A DNA stretch of 64,000 nt from Mycolicibacter sp. MU0083 (GTDB taxonomy: Bacteria; Actinomycetota; Actinomycetes; Mycobacteriales; Mycobacteriaceae): positions 930,001 through 994,000 of the forward strand of contig NZ_OY726394.1 in NCBI RefSeq assembly GCF_963378075.1. Reading direction: 5' to 3'. How positions within the stretch are numbered: the first letter of the stretch is position 1; every line of letters begins with the position of its first letter. Positions 40,339-52,030 of the stretch are shown here, in pieces. The notes beneath the pieces are model-generated. The model was not told where the DNA came from and searched no databases. It worked only from the letters and a program-made list of their open reading frames with translations. The position numbers were made by a program, and so were the translations under genes.

Positions 40339-40983
40339 GTGGCTGGTCTGGACAAAGACGGTCGGGCGCCGCGCGCCCGGATGACCGGGAGCGAGCGTCG
40401 TCACCAACTCATCGACGTCGCCCGCTCGTTGTTCGCCGAACGCGGCTATGAAGGCACCTCCATCGAGGAGATCGCGCAGCGCGCCAACGTGTCCAAACCC
40501 GTGGTGTACGAACACTTCGGCGGCAAAGAGGGCCTCTACGCGGTGGTGGTCGACCGCGAGATGTCGGCATTGCTGGACGGCATCACCACCTCGCTGACCA
40601 AGGCCACCAACAACCAGTCCCGGTTGCGGGTGGAGCGGGTCGCGCTGGCACTGCTGACCTACGTCGACGAGCACACCGACGGTTTCCGCATCCTGATCCG
40701 GGACTCCCCGGCGTCGATCAGCTCCGGTACCTACTCCACCCTGCTCAACGACGCGATCAGCCAGGTGTCGTCGATCCTGGCCGGGGACTTCGCCAAGCGC
40801 GGCCTGGATCCCGAGACGGCGCCGCTGTACGCCCAGGCGCTGGTCGGTTCGGTGTCCATGACCGCCCAGTGGTGGCTCGACGTGCGCGAACCCAAGAAGG
40901 AAGTGGTGGCCGCGCACCTGGTCAACCTGTGCTGGAACGGGTTGACCCATCTGGAGCCCGACCCCGACCTGCACGACGTATAG
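40339..40983 (+). CDS. TetR-family transcriptional regulator
   Basis: A 214-residue repressor-type regulator. The HTH is clear ([20 protein letters not shown]), followed by [16 protein letters not shown] and an all-helical ligand domain. It matches Rv1019, upstream of mfd. The ligand is unknown. Local targets could include mfd 59 bp downstream or itself; no clear operator palindrome was seen. Confidence 0.92.
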   Translation: MAGLDKDGRAPRARMTGSERRHQLIDVARSLFAERGYEGTSIEEIAQRANVSKPVVYEHFGGKEGLYAVVVDREMSALLDGITTSLTKATNNQSRLRVERVALALLTYVDEHTDGFRILIRDSPASISSGTYSTLLNDAISQVSSILAGDFAKRGLDPETAPLYAQALVGSVSMTAQWWLDVREPKKEVVAAHLVNLCWNGLTHLEPDPDLHDV

Positions 40984-41042
40984 CGCCTGCACCGCAACGC
41001 AAATCGGGGCCGTCGGGCGCACCGCTTAGAATTGCCCGCATC

Positions 41043-44000
41043 ATGACCGCACCGGGGCCCGCACCTGTCCACACCCCGATCGCGGGGCTCGTCGAGCTGG
41101 CGTTGAGCGCGCCGGCGTTCACCGAGATCATCGAGCGGGCCGGTGACCCACCCGCCGAACTCGCGCTGGTCGGCCCGGTTGCGGCCCGCCCGTTCGTCGC
41201 CGCCGCCCTGGCCCGGCAGACCCCGTTGCTGGTGGCCACCGCCACCGGGCACGAGGCCGACGACCTGACCGCCGAGCTGCGCGGCGTGTACGGCGACACG
41301 GTGGCGCTGTTCCCGTCCTGGGAGACCCTGCCGCACGAACGGCTCTCGCCGGGGGTCGACACCGTCGGCGCCCGACTGCTGTTGCTGCGCCGGCTGGCCC
41401 GGCCCGACGACGCCCGGCTGGGACCGCCGCTGCGGGTGGTGGTGACCACCGCCCGCTCGCTGCTGCAACCGATGACCCCGCAACTGGACTCGATCGAACC
41501 GGTGCTGCTGACCGTCGGCGACGAGACCGCGTTCGAGGCGGTGATCGCCCGCCTGGTCGAGCTGGCCTACACCCGGGTGGACCTGGTCGGCAAGCGCGGC
41601 GAGTTCGCGGTGCGCGGCGGCATCCTCGACCTGTTCCCGCCCACCGCCGAGCATCCGGTCCGGATCGAGTTCTGGGGCGACGAGGTCACCGAGATCCGGC
41701 CGTTCTCGGTGGCCGATCAGCGGTCCATCCCCGAAGTCGAGGTGGGCACCGTGGTCGCGGTGCCCTGCCGGGAGCTACTGCTCACCGACGAGGTCCGGGC
41801 CCGCGCGGCGGAACTGGCCCGCGACCAGCCGCAGACCGACAACGCCGTCACCGGCACCGTCGGCGACATGCTCGCCAAGCTCGCCGAGGGCATCCCCGTC
41901 GACGGCATGGAGGCCCTGGGACCGGTGCTGCGGCCCGGACCGCAGGCACTGCTGACCGATCAGCTCGCCCCCGGCACCCCGGTGCTTCTCTGCGATCCGG
42001 AGAAGGTCCGCGCCCGCGCCGCCGACCTGATCAAGACCGGCCGGGAATTCCTGGAGGCGTCCTGGTCGGTCGCCGCGATCGGCGGGGAAGCCCCGATCGA
42101 CATCGAACAGCTCGGCGGCTCGGGTTTCCGGGAGCTCGCGGCGGTCCGCGAGGCCGCGCAGGCGGCCGGGCATCCGTGGTGGACGCTGAGTCAGCTGCCC
42201 GACCCCGAGGCGATCGAACTCGAGGTGCGCGCGGCACCGTCGGCCCGCGGACGGCAGCGTGACATCGACGAGATCTTCGCCATGCTGCGGGCGCACATCG
42301 CCACCGGCGGACGCGCCGCCGTCGTCACACCCGGTGTCGGTACCGCCCGCCGGGTGGTCGAACAGCTCGCCGAATCCGATACCGCGGCAACACTTTTGGA
42401 GTCCGGTACCGCGCCGCAGCCCGGGGTGGTCGGGGTGCTGGCCGGGCCGCTGCACGACGGCCTGGTGATTCCGGGCGCGAACCTGGTGATCGTCACCGAA
42501 GCCGACCTGACCGGCAACCGGGTCAGCGGCCCGGAGGGCAAGCGGCTGGCCGCCAAACGCCGCAACGCCGTCGACCCGCTGGCGCTGAACGCCGGCGACC
42601 TGGTGGTGCACGATCAGCACGGCATCGGCAAGTTCGTGGAGATGACCGAGCGCACCGTGGGTGGGGCGCGCCGGGAATACCTGGTGCTGGAGTACGCCTC
42701 CGGCAAGCGCGGTGGCGCCGCGGGCACCGACAAGCTCTACGTGCCGATGGACTCCCTGGACCAACTGTCGCGCTACGTCGGCGGGCAGGCCCCGGCACTG
42801 AGCAAGCTCGGCGGCAGCGACTGGGCCCAGACCAAGACCAAAGCACGCAAGGCGGTCCGGGAGATCGCCGACGAACTCGTCGCCCTCTACGCCAAACGCC
42901 AGGCCGCGCCCGGCCACGCGTTCGCCCCGGACACCCCGTGGCAGGCCGAGATGGAGGATGCGTTCGGGTTCACCGAGACCATCGACCAGCTCACCGCGAT
43001 CAGCGAAGTCAAGGCCGATATGGAAAAGCCGGTCCCGATGGACCGGGTGATCTGCGGTGACGTCGGCTACGGCAAGACCGAGATCGCGGTGCGCGCCGCG
43101 TTCAAAGCCGTCCAGGACGGCAAGCAGGTCGCGGTGCTGGTGCCCACCACACTGCTGGCCGATCAGCACCTGCAGACGTTCAGCACCCGGATGGCCGGCT
43201 TCCCGGTCACCGTCAAGGGGCTGTCGCGGTTCACCGACCCGAGCGAGTCCAAGGCCACCGTCGACGGCCTGGCCGACGGTTCGGTGGACGTGGTGATCGG
43301 CACCCACCGACTGCTGCAGACCGGGGTCCGCTGGAAGGATCTCGGGCTGGTGATCGTCGACGAGGAGCAGCGGTTCGGCGTCGAGCACAAGGAACACATC
43401 AAGGCGCTGCGCAGCCACGTCGACGTCCTCACCATGAGCGCCACCCCGATCCCGCGGACCCTGGAGATGAGCCTGGCCGGCATCCGGGAGATGTCGACCA
43501 TCCTCACCCCGCCCGAGGACCGCTACCCGGTGCTGACCTATGTCGGCGCGCACGACGACAAGCAGGTCGCCGCGGCACTGCGCCGCGAACTACTGCGCGA
43601 CGGGCAGGTCTTCTACGTGCACAACCGGGTCAGCTCCATCGACGCCGCGGCCGCCCGGGTGCGGGCACTGGTGCCCGAGGCGCGGGTGGTGGTCGCGCAC
43701 GGCCAGATGCCCGAGGAGATGCTGGAGACCACGGTGCAGGGCTTCTGGAACCGGGAGTACGACATCCTGGTCTGCACCACCATCATCGAGACCGGCCTGG
43801 ACATCTCCAACGCCAACACGTTGATCGTCGAACGCGCCGACACCTTCGGGCTGTCCCAGCTGCACCAGTTGCGGGGCCGGGTGGGGCGTAGCCGGGAACG
43901 CGGCTACGCCTACTTCCTCTATCCGCGGGAGACCCCGCTGACCGAGACCGCCCACGACCGGCTGGCCACCATCGCCCAGAACAACGAACTGGGCGCCGGG

Positions 44001-44690
44001 ATGGCGGTGGCGATGAAGGACCTGGAGATCCGCGGCGCCGGCAACGTGCTGGGTGTCGAGCAGTCCGGGCACGTGGCCGGCGTCGGTTTCGACCTGTATG
44101 TGCGGCTGGTCGGCGAGGCCGTCGAGGCGTACCGGGCGGCGTTCAACGGCGAGACCGTCACCACCGAAGAGGTCAAGGACGTCCGGATCGACCTGCCGGT
44201 CGATGCCCACCTGCCGCCGGAGTACATCAATTCCGACCGGCTGCGGCTGGAGGCCTACCGGCGGTTGGCGGCCGCGCCCGACGAGGCCGCGGTGCGCGCC
44301 GTGATCGACGAGCTCACCGACCGCTACGGGCCGCTGCCCGAACCGGCGGGCCGACTGGTGGCGGTGGCCCGGCTGCGGTTGCTGTGCCGGGCGGCCGGTA
44401 TCACCGAGGTCGCCGCGGCCTCGGCCACCACACTGCGGCTGTCCCCGATGACGCTGCCGGACTCCGCGCAGCTGCGGCTCAAGCGGATGCACCCGTCGGC
44501 CGGATACCGCGCCACCACCGCCACCGTGCAGGTGCCGATCCCGCGGGTCGGCGGTGCCGGCGCGGCGGTGGGGGCCCCGCGGATCCGCGATGTGGAACTG
44601 GTGCAGATGGTGGCCGATCTGATCACCGCGTTAGACGGCAAACCGCAGGTCCGCATCGACGTCGCCGACGCGGCGCCGGCAGTACCGTAG
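41043..44690 (+). CDS. mfd: Mfd, transcription-repair coupling factor
   Basis: A 1215-residue DNA translocase that removes stalled RNA polymerase and recruits UvrA. The N-terminal UvrB-like part is followed by the RNA-polymerase-interaction domain ([19 protein letters not shown]). RecG-type motor motifs are [13 protein letters not shown] (Walker A) and VDEEQRFG, with the C-terminal part closing the protein. ATG 41043 is used; the frame extends upstream into the TetR gene. Size matches Rv1020. Confidence 0.97.
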   Translation: MTAPGPAPVHTPIAGLVELALSAPAFTEIIERAGDPPAELALVGPVAARPFVAAALARQTPLLVATATGHEADDLTAELRGVYGDTVALFPSWETLPHERLSPGVDTVGARLLLLRRLARPDDARLGPPLRVVVTTARSLLQPMTPQLDSIEPVLLTVGDETAFEAVIARLVELAYTRVDLVGKRGEFAVRGGILDLFPPTAEHPVRIEFWGDEVTEIRPFSVADQRSIPEVEVGTVVAVPCRELLLTDEVRARAAELARDQPQTDNAVTGTVGDMLAKLAEGIPVDGMEALGPVLRPGPQALLTDQLAPGTPVLLCDPEKVRARAADLIKTGREFLEASWSVAAIGGEAPIDIEQLGGSGFRELAAVREAAQAAGHPWWTLSQLPDPEAIELEVRAAPSARGRQRDIDEIFAMLRAHIATGGRAAVVTPGVGTARRVVEQLAESDTAATLLESGTAPQPGVVGVLAGPLHDGLVIPGANLVIVTEADLTGNRVSGPEGKRLAAKRRNAVDPLALNAGDLVVHDQHGIGKFVEMTERTVGGARREYLVLEYASGKRGGAAGTDKLYVPMDSLDQLSRYVGGQAPALSKLGGSDWAQTKTKARKAVREIADELVALYAKRQAAPGHAFAPDTPWQAEMEDAFGFTETIDQLTAISEVKADMEKPVPMDRVICGDVGYGKTEIAVRAAFKAVQDGKQVAVLVPTTLLADQHLQTFSTRMAGFPVTVKGLSRFTDPSESKATVDGLADGSVDVVIGTHRLLQTGVRWKDLGLVIVDEEQRFGVEHKEHIKALRSHVDVLTMSATPIPRTLEMSLAGIREMSTILTPPEDRYPVLTYVGAHDDKQVAAALRRELLRDGQVFYVHNRVSSIDAAAARVRALVPEARVVVAHGQMPEEMLETTVQGFWNREYDILVCTTIIETGLDISNANTLIVERADTFGLSQLHQLRGRVGRSRERGYAYFLYPRETPLTETAHDRLATIAQNNELGAGMAVAMKDLEIRGAGNVLGVEQSGHVAGVGFDLYVRLVGEAVEAYRAAFNGETVTTEEVKDVRIDLPVDAHLPPEYINSDRLRLEAYRRLAAAPDEAAVRAVIDELTDRYGPLPEPAGRLVAVARLRLLCRAAGITEVAAASATTLRLSPMTLPDSAQLRLKRMHPSAGYRATTATVQVPIPRVGGAGAAVGAPRIRDVELVQMVADLITALDGKPQVRIDVADAAPAVP

Positions 44691-44696
44691 GCGACG

Positions 44697-45584
44697 ATGA
44701 CCGTCGTCCTTCTCGACCCTCGTCGGCCGTCGCTGATACCGGTGGAAGCACTCGCGCTGCTCACCGGTGACGTGATCTACACCGAGGAGCTACCGATCGC
44801 GGTGCCCTGGGCGCTGCCGTCCGCGCGATCGGCGCTCAGCGGCGCCGACGGTCCGGTGCTGTTGTCCTCGGATCGCGATCATCCCGTCGTCGTCGCCCGG
44901 CTGGCGGCCGGTGAAACGCTGATCGCCGTCCCGGAGCCACCGGCAGGGGAGCGGCTGATCGACGCGGTCGCCGTCATGGACCGACTCCGGACGTCCGGGC
45001 CGTGGGAGAGCGAGCAGACCCACGACTCGTTGTGCCGGTTCCTGCTGGAGGAGACCTACGAGTTGCTGGACGCGGTCCGCGGCGGCGACGCCGACGAACT
45101 CTGCGCCGAGCTGGGGGATCTGCTGTTGCAGGTGCTGTTCCACGCCCGCATCGCGCAGGACGCGCGAGAGCATCCGTTCGGTATCGACGACGTCGCCGAC
45201 GCGCTGCTGCGCAAGCTCGGCAATCGGGCTCCGGCCGTGCTGGCCGGGGAAGAGGTCTCACTGGACCAGCAGGTGGCGCAGTGGGAGGAGCGCAAGGCTA
45301 GCGAAAAGCGAGCGAAACGGTCCACCGACTCCATCCTCGACGACCTGCCGACCGCACAGCCGGCCTTGGCGCTGGCCAGCAAGGTGCTCAAACGGCTCGC
45401 CCGCGCCGGCGTGCCGGCCGACCTGATCCCCGAGGCGGTCACCACCGTCACCATCGCAGCAGGTGGTAACGCCGAGAACGATTTGCGCACAGCGGTTCTG
45501 GAGTTGATGGATACCGTGCGCTCCGTTGAGAAGTCGATCATCGGCGAGCCCACCGAAGCGCAGTGGCGTGCGCACTGGCCGTAG
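44697..45584 (+). CDS. mazG: MazG nucleoside triphosphate pyrophosphohydrolase
   Basis: A 295-residue NTP pyrophosphatase that clears damaged dNTPs. The all-alpha MazG domain is in the middle (SLCRFLLEETYELLDAV and ELGDLLLQVLFHARIA, metal-binding EExxE and ExxD). The first 95 residues form the extra N-terminal domain of mycobacterial MazG. It follows mfd by 6 bp as in Rv1020-Rv1021 and is probably in one operon. Confidence 0.95.
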   Translation: MTVVLLDPRRPSLIPVEALALLTGDVIYTEELPIAVPWALPSARSALSGADGPVLLSSDRDHPVVVARLAAGETLIAVPEPPAGERLIDAVAVMDRLRTSGPWESEQTHDSLCRFLLEETYELLDAVRGGDADELCAELGDLLLQVLFHARIAQDAREHPFGIDDVADALLRKLGNRAPAVLAGEEVSLDQQVAQWEERKASEKRAKRSTDSILDDLPTAQPALALASKVLKRLARAGVPADLIPEAVTTVTIAAGGNAENDLRTAVLELMDTVRSVEKSIIGEPTEAQWRAHWP

Positions 45585-45609
45585 CGCGTCACGCCGAAAC
45601 CGAGCCGAA

Positions 45610-47127
45610 TCAGCGGGCGTCCTCGCCCCAACCGCCCGGCAGCATCGGAACCCGCGGCGCGGTGTCGAGCCCGTCGCCGGCCAACACGGTGACCCCGGCG
45701 GCCCGTCGACCGGTGTCGACGGCGGTGCCGGCGAAGCCCAGCGGGCCGGCACCGGTTTCCGAGGCGGCCGCGGCGGGCTCATGCGGCGGTCCCCAGTCCG
45801 GCGTCACGCCGACGTTCATATCCATGTACTCGTCGCCGAACCCGCGCTGCTGGGCGCGCCGGCGACGCCGCCGCTGCTGCGCCGACGCCTGCGCGGTGGC
45901 CTCGCCGGGGGCGTCCTGGCCTTCCGTGGCGTCTTCGTCGGCTTCCCGGGACCGGCGCGCGCTGCCCGAGCGCCGCGCCGACGACGACGCGCTGCTCACC
46001 AGGTACAGGCACGACGTCGGCCCGAACCCGACGCCCGGCCCGCCGCCCGCCGCGCCACCGGCCGGCATCCCCGCACCGGCGGCCGCCGGAGCCGTCGGCC
46101 CGGCCGAGGAGATCGGCTCGGCACAGGTGCAGATCTCGGCGCCCGCCGGCACCGGGACGCTCGCGGACAGCGGAAGGCCGACGCCCACCGGCACCGGCAT
46201 CGCGGGAACCGGGTCAGGGGTCGATGCCACCGCAGCACCGATCACTCCCAGCGTGCCCAGCCCCGCCGCAGCCGCCAACACGGGCGCGGCGGCCATCACG
46301 ATCGGGATCGCCATCGTCAAGGCCATCTGCCCCAACGGCCACATCAGCATCAGGGTGTGGAACGTGAACCAGCCCAGGGCGCCGGCCAGGATCGGCGACA
46401 TCCCCGGGATCTGCACCAGCATCTGGGTCACCGCGCTGGCGAACGGGAACGCCTCGATCGGATAGCCGTCGACACCCAACTGCGCCCACAGCCACTTGGC
46501 CACCGGGTCCGCAAAACCCATGTTGAATTCGGTGATCAGGTCCTTGAGCTGTTGCTCCCAGCTCACCGTCGTGTCGGCCGCACTCCCCGGCGCCACGATC
46601 GGCGGTGCGGGCGTCGGTACCGGCACCGCGGCCAGCGCGGCGCCCGCGGTGCCCTGATAGACGGTCATCATCTCCGCGGCCTGGATCCACATCCGGGCGT
46701 AGTCCGCCTCGTTCAGGGCGATCGGGATGGTGTTGACGCCGAAGAAGTTCGTCGCGACCAGCGTCGCGTGCACGGCATGGTTGGCGGCGAGCTCGGCCAG
46801 CGTGGGCATGCCGGCCAACGCGGTGAGGTAGGCCGCCGCGGCACTGTGGTGCAGGGTGGCCGCCGTGGTGCTCTTGGCCGCGCTGTCGGCCAGCCAGCTC
46901 AGGTACGGGCCGTGTGCGGCCGCGTACTGCTGGGCGCTGGGACCCTGCCAGGCACCGGCCTCGACCCCGGCCAGCACCGCGTCGAGCTCGGCCGCCACCT
47001 CGGCGTATTCGGCGCTCATCGCCGACCATGCCGCCGCCGATTCCAGCAACGGACCAGGACCCGGCCCCGCGCTGAGCAGCGCCGAGTGCACCTCCGGCGG
47101 CGACGCCAGCCAGACCGGTGCGGTCAT
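45610..47127 (-). CDS. PPE protein, PPW subfamily
   Basis: A 505-residue PPE protein. The N-terminal PPE domain (about 1-175) starts [19 protein letters not shown] and has the WxG turn region (AWQGPSA). The rest is Ala/Pro-rich with a run of Arg-rich low complexity (about 375-425). The C-terminus holds GFAGT and PMLPGGW, the paired motifs of the PPE-PPW subfamily. Such proteins are exported by ESX type VII systems with a PE partner, but none is adjacent. Convergent with mazG, and absent at this site in M. tuberculosis. Confidence 0.9.
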   Translation of the reverse strand: MTAPVWLASPPEVHSALLSAGPGPGPLLESAAAWSAMSAEYAEVAAELDAVLAGVEAGAWQGPSAQQYAAAHGPYLSWLADSAAKSTTAATLHHSAAAAYLTALAGMPTLAELAANHAVHATLVATNFFGVNTIPIALNEADYARMWIQAAEMMTVYQGTAGAALAAVPVPTPAPPIVAPGSAADTTVSWEQQLKDLITEFNMGFADPVAKWLWAQLGVDGYPIEAFPFASAVTQMLVQIPGMSPILAGALGWFTFHTLMLMWPLGQMALTMAIPIVMAAAPVLAAAAGLGTLGVIGAAVASTPDPVPAMPVPVGVGLPLSASVPVPAGAEICTCAEPISSAGPTAPAAAGAGMPAGGAAGGGPGVGFGPTSCLYLVSSASSSARRSGSARRSREADEDATEGQDAPGEATAQASAQQRRRRRRAQQRGFGDEYMDMNVGVTPDWGPPHEPAAAASETGAGPLGFAGTAVDTGRRAAGVTVLAGDGLDTAPRVPMLPGGWGEDAR

Positions 47128-47243
47128 CGAACACCCATCCTTCCCGAGCTTCCGCGCTTCTTCGATCTTGTTCGGTCAACCAATGGTCGTGCCGCAGTCC
47201 GGTTTGGTTCCCGTCCGACCGGATCTTTGTTTCCGGGCACCGA

Positions 47244-48641
47244 ATGAGCGACGATGTCGGCATGCGGTGCGAGGTGGTCCGGGAGACGCTGTCGTCGTTG
47301 CTCGACGGCGAGCGACAGGAGTTGCCCGCGCAGCAGGTCGACGCGCATCTGGCATCATGCCGCAGTTGCCGGCGCTGGCTGGTCGGGGCCGCGGCGCAGG
47401 CCCGCCGGCTCACCGAACTCGAGGCCGGAACCGGCAACGATGCGGGTCCTGACCTGGCCGCGCAGATCCTGGCGGCCGCCGGGGTGACATCGGTCACCAC
47501 CGAGGCGCCGGCCGGCGGGCGGTGGTCGCAGTGGGGGATGTGGCGGCCGGCCCTGATCGCGGTCGGAATCCTGCAGGTGGCGATGGCGGTGGTGCAGATC
47601 GCCGGGGTGGACTTCGGCATGGTGTCGGCGCACGGGCACGGACACGGGGCCGCCACCGGAGCGCATTTGCTGCATGAGTCCACCGCATGGCTGCTCGCAC
47701 TCGGCGGCGCGATGATCGCGGCCGGTATCTGGCCTGTTGTCGCGATCGGTGTGCTCGCGATAACCGGGGTATATGCGCTGGCTCTGGGTGGCTATGTGGC
47801 CATCGATGCCTACCACGGTCAGGTGACGGCGGCGCGGATCGCCAGTCATCTGCCGATTCTCGTCGGGCTGGTGTTCGCTTTGCTGGTGGTCCGTCAGCGT
47901 GGTGGTGGCACGGGCCTGCGCCCGGCGCGCGACGACGCCGACGGTGCGGCGGTCGCGGGGCTCGCACCGGCGACCGCCGGCCGGACGAAGCGCCGTCATC
48001 TGCGGTCGGTCGACGGTCCCACCGGTTCTACGACCATGCGTCGTAATGGTGCGGCGGCGTCCCGACTAAGGTGGGCTTCCATGGCGGGAACCGATCGGGT
48101 CGACGACGACGTCGTCACCGCGCTCGCCGTCGCCGCGGCCGCCGGGGACACCCGCGCGCTGGAGGCGTTCATCAAGGCCACCCAGCGCGACGTCTGGCGT
48201 TTCGTGGCCTACCTGTTCGACGGCGGCAGTGCCGACGATCTCACCCAGGAGACGTTCCTGCGGGCCATCGGCGCCATCCCGCGATTCGCCGGGCGGTCCA
48301 GTGCCCGCACCTGGCTGCTGGCCATCGCCCGACGGGTGGTCGCCGATCACATCCGCTACCTCAGATCGCGACCGCGCACCGCACCCGGCGCCGATCCGGA
48401 GTTGCTGCTCGATCGCGACCGGCCCGCCCGCGGCTTCGAGGACGTCGTCGAGGTGAACGCGTTGATCGCGGGACTCTCGGCCGATCAGCGCGAAGCGCTG
48501 CTGCTGACCCAGTTGTTCGGCCTGTCCTATCACGATGCCGCGGCGGTCTGCGGTTGCCCGGTGGGCACCATCCGGTCGCGGGTCGCCCGAGCGCGCGACG
48601 CACTGCTGGCCGATCCCGACCTGGGTGAACTGACCGGTTAG
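47244..48641 (+). CDS. Zinc-finger anti-sigma-like membrane protein continuous in frame with SigC
   Basis: One open frame of 465 codons. Residues 1-45 form a zinc-binding anti-sigma (zf-HC2/ZAS) domain with Cys9, His35, Cys39 and Cys42 (Hx3Cx2C). Four hydrophobic helices follow (about 95-245), starting [20 protein letters not shown] charged linker (about 250-279) runs without a stop codon into a full SigC sigma factor (280-465). An even number of helices puts both ends in the cytosol, so a membrane-tethered sigma factor is structurally possible. SigC may also be made alone from ATG 48081. ATG 47262 is an alternative first start. In M. tuberculosis sigC is elsewhere and has no fused anti-sigma domain. 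Confidence 0.75.
   Translation: MSDDVGMRCEVVRETLSSLLDGERQELPAQQVDAHLASCRSCRRWLVGAAAQARRLTELEAGTGNDAGPDLAAQILAAAGVTSVTTEAPAGGRWSQWGMWRPALIAVGILQVAMAVVQIAGVDFGMVSAHGHGHGAATGAHLLHESTAWLLALGGAMIAAGIWPVVAIGVLAITGVYALALGGYVAIDAYHGQVTAARIASHLPILVGLVFALLVVRQRGGGTGLRPARDDADGAAVAGLAPATAGRTKRRHLRSVDGPTGSTTMRRNGAAASRLRWASMAGTDRVDDDVVTALAVAAAAGDTRALEAFIKATQRDVWRFVAYLFDGGSADDLTQETFLRAIGAIPRFAGRSSARTWLLAIARRVVADHIRYLRSRPRTAPGADPELLLDRDRPARGFEDVVEVNALIAGLSADQREALLLTQLFGLSYHDAAAVCGCPVGTIRSRVARARDALLADPDLGELTG
48067..48072 (+). promoter_or_regulatory. Internal -10 element for a leaderless sigC message
   Basis: TAAGGT matches TANNNT and ends 8 nt before ATG 48081, inside the long fused frame. It could give free SigC. 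AAGGTGGG also resembles a Shine-Dalgarno sequence for the same ATG. Confidence 0.45.
48081..48641 (+). CDS. sigC: SigC, ECF RNA polymerase sigma factor (internal start form)
   Basis: The 186-residue form starting at ATG 48081 equals M. tuberculosis SigC in length (185) and aligns with it almost throughout: region 2 [20 protein letters not shown] and [20 protein letters not shown], region 4 [20 protein letters not shown] and [20 protein letters not shown]. SigC supports virulence and metal-related genes in M. tuberculosis. The same codons are the C-terminal part of the fused frame described for 47244-48641. Confidence 0.92.
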   Translation: MAGTDRVDDDVVTALAVAAAAGDTRALEAFIKATQRDVWRFVAYLFDGGSADDLTQETFLRAIGAIPRFAGRSSARTWLLAIARRVVADHIRYLRSRPRTAPGADPELLLDRDRPARGFEDVVEVNALIAGLSADQREALLLTQLFGLSYHDAAAVCGCPVGTIRSRVARARDALLADPDLGELTG

Positions 48642-48773
48642 TCCGGTCGATCCGACCGAATCGGTGCTGGTGGTACCCGGTTTTTCGGGGCGGCGATCCG
48701 GCGGCGGCGGTCAGGATTTCAGCGGTCGTGGAACGATGGACGCAAAAGCATTGGTCTGAGGTTGGGGAGAACG

Positions 48774-49508
48774 GTGTCGGCGCTACGTTGGCTGCGGACG
48801 GCCGCCGTCGTGGGCGCGACGGCCGTGTTGCTGGCGTCCAGTTGCAGCTGGCAGCTCGGCAACCCCATCCCGCAGGGGGTGCCGCCGCCCCCGGGTGATC
48901 CGGTTCCGCCGGTGAAGACCTACGGGGTGGCCGGCCGGCCCGCCGACCAATTGGCGCAGTGGGCCGCCGAGCGGGCGCCGATGCTGGGGATCCCGGTCAC
49001 CGCGCTGGAGGCCTACGCCTACGCCGCCCGGGTCGCCGAGGTGGAGAACCCCGGCTGCCGGCTGGGCTGGACCACGTTGGCGGGCATCGGCCAGATCGAA
49101 AGTCATCACGGCCACTACAACAACTCCACGGTGGCCCGCAACGGCGATGTGCGCCCCAAGATCCGTGGGGTCCGCCTCGACGGCTCCGGCGGCAATCTGC
49201 ACATCGTCGAGGAGGTGCAGCCCGATCTGGCCGACGACGACGGCGTCGTCCGCGCCATGGGGCCCATGCAGTTCATTCCGCAGACCTGGCGTCTCTACGG
49301 CGTCGACGCCAACAACGACGGCATCATCAGCCCGGACAACATCGACGACGCCGCGCTGTCGGCGGCCGGATACCTGTGCTGGCGCGGCAAAGACCTGTCC
49401 ACCCCCAAGGGCTGGATGACGGCCTTGATGGCCTACAACGAGTCGGAGATCTACGCCCGCGCGGTCCGCGATTGGGCCGCCGCGTACGCGGCCGGACGCC
49501 CACTGTGA
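48774..49508 (+). CDS. lpqU: LpqU, lipoprotein lytic murein transglycosylase
   Basis: A 244-residue lipoprotein (ASSC lipobox, Cys24) with a Pro-rich linker and an MltB-like transglycosylase domain: TLAGIGQIESHHGHY contains the catalytic Glu, then MGPMQFIPQTWRLYG and ALMAYNESEIYA. It cleaves peptidoglycan glycan strands. It matches Rv1022, upstream of eno. GTG 48774 with GGGGAG upstream gives a proper signal peptide; TTG 48762 is in frame before it. Confidence 0.93.
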   Translation: MSALRWLRTAAVVGATAVLLASSCSWQLGNPIPQGVPPPPGDPVPPVKTYGVAGRPADQLAQWAAERAPMLGIPVTALEAYAYAARVAEVENPGCRLGWTTLAGIGQIESHHGHYNNSTVARNGDVRPKIRGVRLDGSGGNLHIVEEVQPDLADDDGVVRAMGPMQFIPQTWRLYGVDANNDGIISPDNIDDAALSAAGYLCWRGKDLSTPKGWMTALMAYNESEIYARAVRDWAAAYAAGRPL

Positions 49509-50882
<1,374 letters not shown>

Positions 50883-50901
50883 CAGCCGGGGGCGGCTGGT
50901 A

Positions 50902-51546
50902 ATGCCCGATCCGAAGCGGCCGGACGCCAAGCGGCGTGCCGCGACGTCGCGGCCGGGTCGGGCCGGCGAGAACGGGCGTGCCCGCCCGCGCCGGTCTCCC
51001 GCGGTCCGCCGCGGGACGGGCGGTGCCCGCACGACGCCGTCCTCGCCGGTCGGTGCCGTCAAGCGGGCGCTGGCAGCCGCCACCGAGCAGAGTTCGGAGC
51101 TGCGGGTCGGCTCCACCGCACGGCGGGCGGTGATCCTGGCGGCGGTGATGTGTGTGCTCACGCTGACCGTCGCCGGGCCGGTCCGCACCTTCTTCGCCCA
51201 GCACGCGGAGATGAAACAGCAGTCCGAATTGGAGAGCACCCTGCACCGCCAGATCACCGACCTGCAGCAGCAGAAGGCCAACCTCGACGACCCCGCGCAC
51301 ATCCGGGCGCAGGCCCGCCAGCGGCTGGGCTTCGTGATGCCCGGCGAGATCCCGTATCAGGTCCAGCTGCCCGGGCCGGTGGAGGTGGAGGCGGAACCCG
51401 GCGCCGAGGCGCTGATCGCCCCCAGCGGTGACCCCTGGTACACGTCGTTGTGGCACACCATCGCCGACGCCCCGCATCCGCCGCCCGCCGAACCGGCGCC
51501 CGCGGGCCCGCCGGCGCTCCCGGTCCCGGTGGTGCCCGGTGGTTGA
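50902..51546 (+). CDS. FtsB/DivIC-like septum formation protein
   Basis: A 214-residue single-pass membrane protein. A basic cytoplasmic tail (1-75) precedes one helix (about 76-95, AVILAAVMCVLTLTVAGPV), then a periplasmic coiled coil (MKQQSELESTLHRQITDLQQ) and a Pro-rich C-terminus. This is the FtsB/DivIC layout of the divisome FtsQLB complex and corresponds to Rv1024. The first gene after eno, 19 bp away. Confidence 0.88.
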   Translation: MPDPKRPDAKRRAATSRPGRAGENGRARPRRSPAVRRGTGGARTTPSSPVGAVKRALAAATEQSSELRVGSTARRAVILAAVMCVLTLTVAGPVRTFFAQHAEMKQQSELESTLHRQITDLQQQKANLDDPAHIRAQARQRLGFVMPGEIPYQVQLPGPVEVEAEPGAEALIAPSGDPWYTSLWHTIADAPHPPPAEPAPAGPPALPVPVVPGG

Positions 51547-52030
51547 TCCCGCAGACCTGGAAGCGGTGGGCCGGCAGTTGGGTCGCGAACCCCGCGGCGT
51601 CCTGGCGATCGCCTACCGCTGCCCCAACGGCGAACCGGCCGTGGTGAAGACGGCGCCGAAGCTGCCCGACGGCACACCGTTTCCCACCCTGTACTACCTG
51701 ACCCACCCGGTGCTGACCGCCGCGGCCAGCCGACTGGAGTCGTCCGGGCTGATGGCCGACATGAGTGAGCGGTTGCGGCACGACCCCGAACTGGCCGCCG
51801 CCTACCGTGGCGCCCACGAATCCTTTCTGGCCGAACGGGATGCGATCGAGCCGCTGGGCACCACGTTCTCCGGCGGGGGGATGCCCGACCGGGTGAAGTG
51901 CCTGCACGTGGTGATCGCGCACTCGTTGGCGAAGGGCCGCGGCGTGAACCCGTTCGGCGATGAGGCGCTGGCGATCCTGGCCGCCGAGCCGGCGATGGCC
52001 GGGATCCTGGTGCCGGAGCAATGGCGCTGA
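51539..52030 (+). CDS. DUF501 protein
   Basis: A 163-residue cytosolic protein of the DUF501 family (Rv1025): RCPNGEPAVVKTAPKLPDGT, FPTLYYLTHPVLT and GGMPDRVKCLHVVIAHSLAKG, the last with a Cys-His pair. GTG 51539 overlaps the ftsB-like stop by 8 bp, and its own end overlaps ppx by 10 bp, so the three are coupled. The biochemical role is unknown. Confidence 0.88.
   Translation: MVDPADLEAVGRQLGREPRGVLAIAYRCPNGEPAVVKTAPKLPDGTPFPTLYYLTHPVLTAAASRLESSGLMADMSERLRHDPELAAAYRGAHESFLAERDAIEPLGTTFSGGGMPDRVKCLHVVIAHSLAKGRGVNPFGDEALAILAAEPAMAGILVPEQWR

Noticed and set aside
48644..48658. CGGTCG/CGACCG palindrome just after sigC
   Set aside because: A 6-bp stem without U-tract is too weak to call a terminator.
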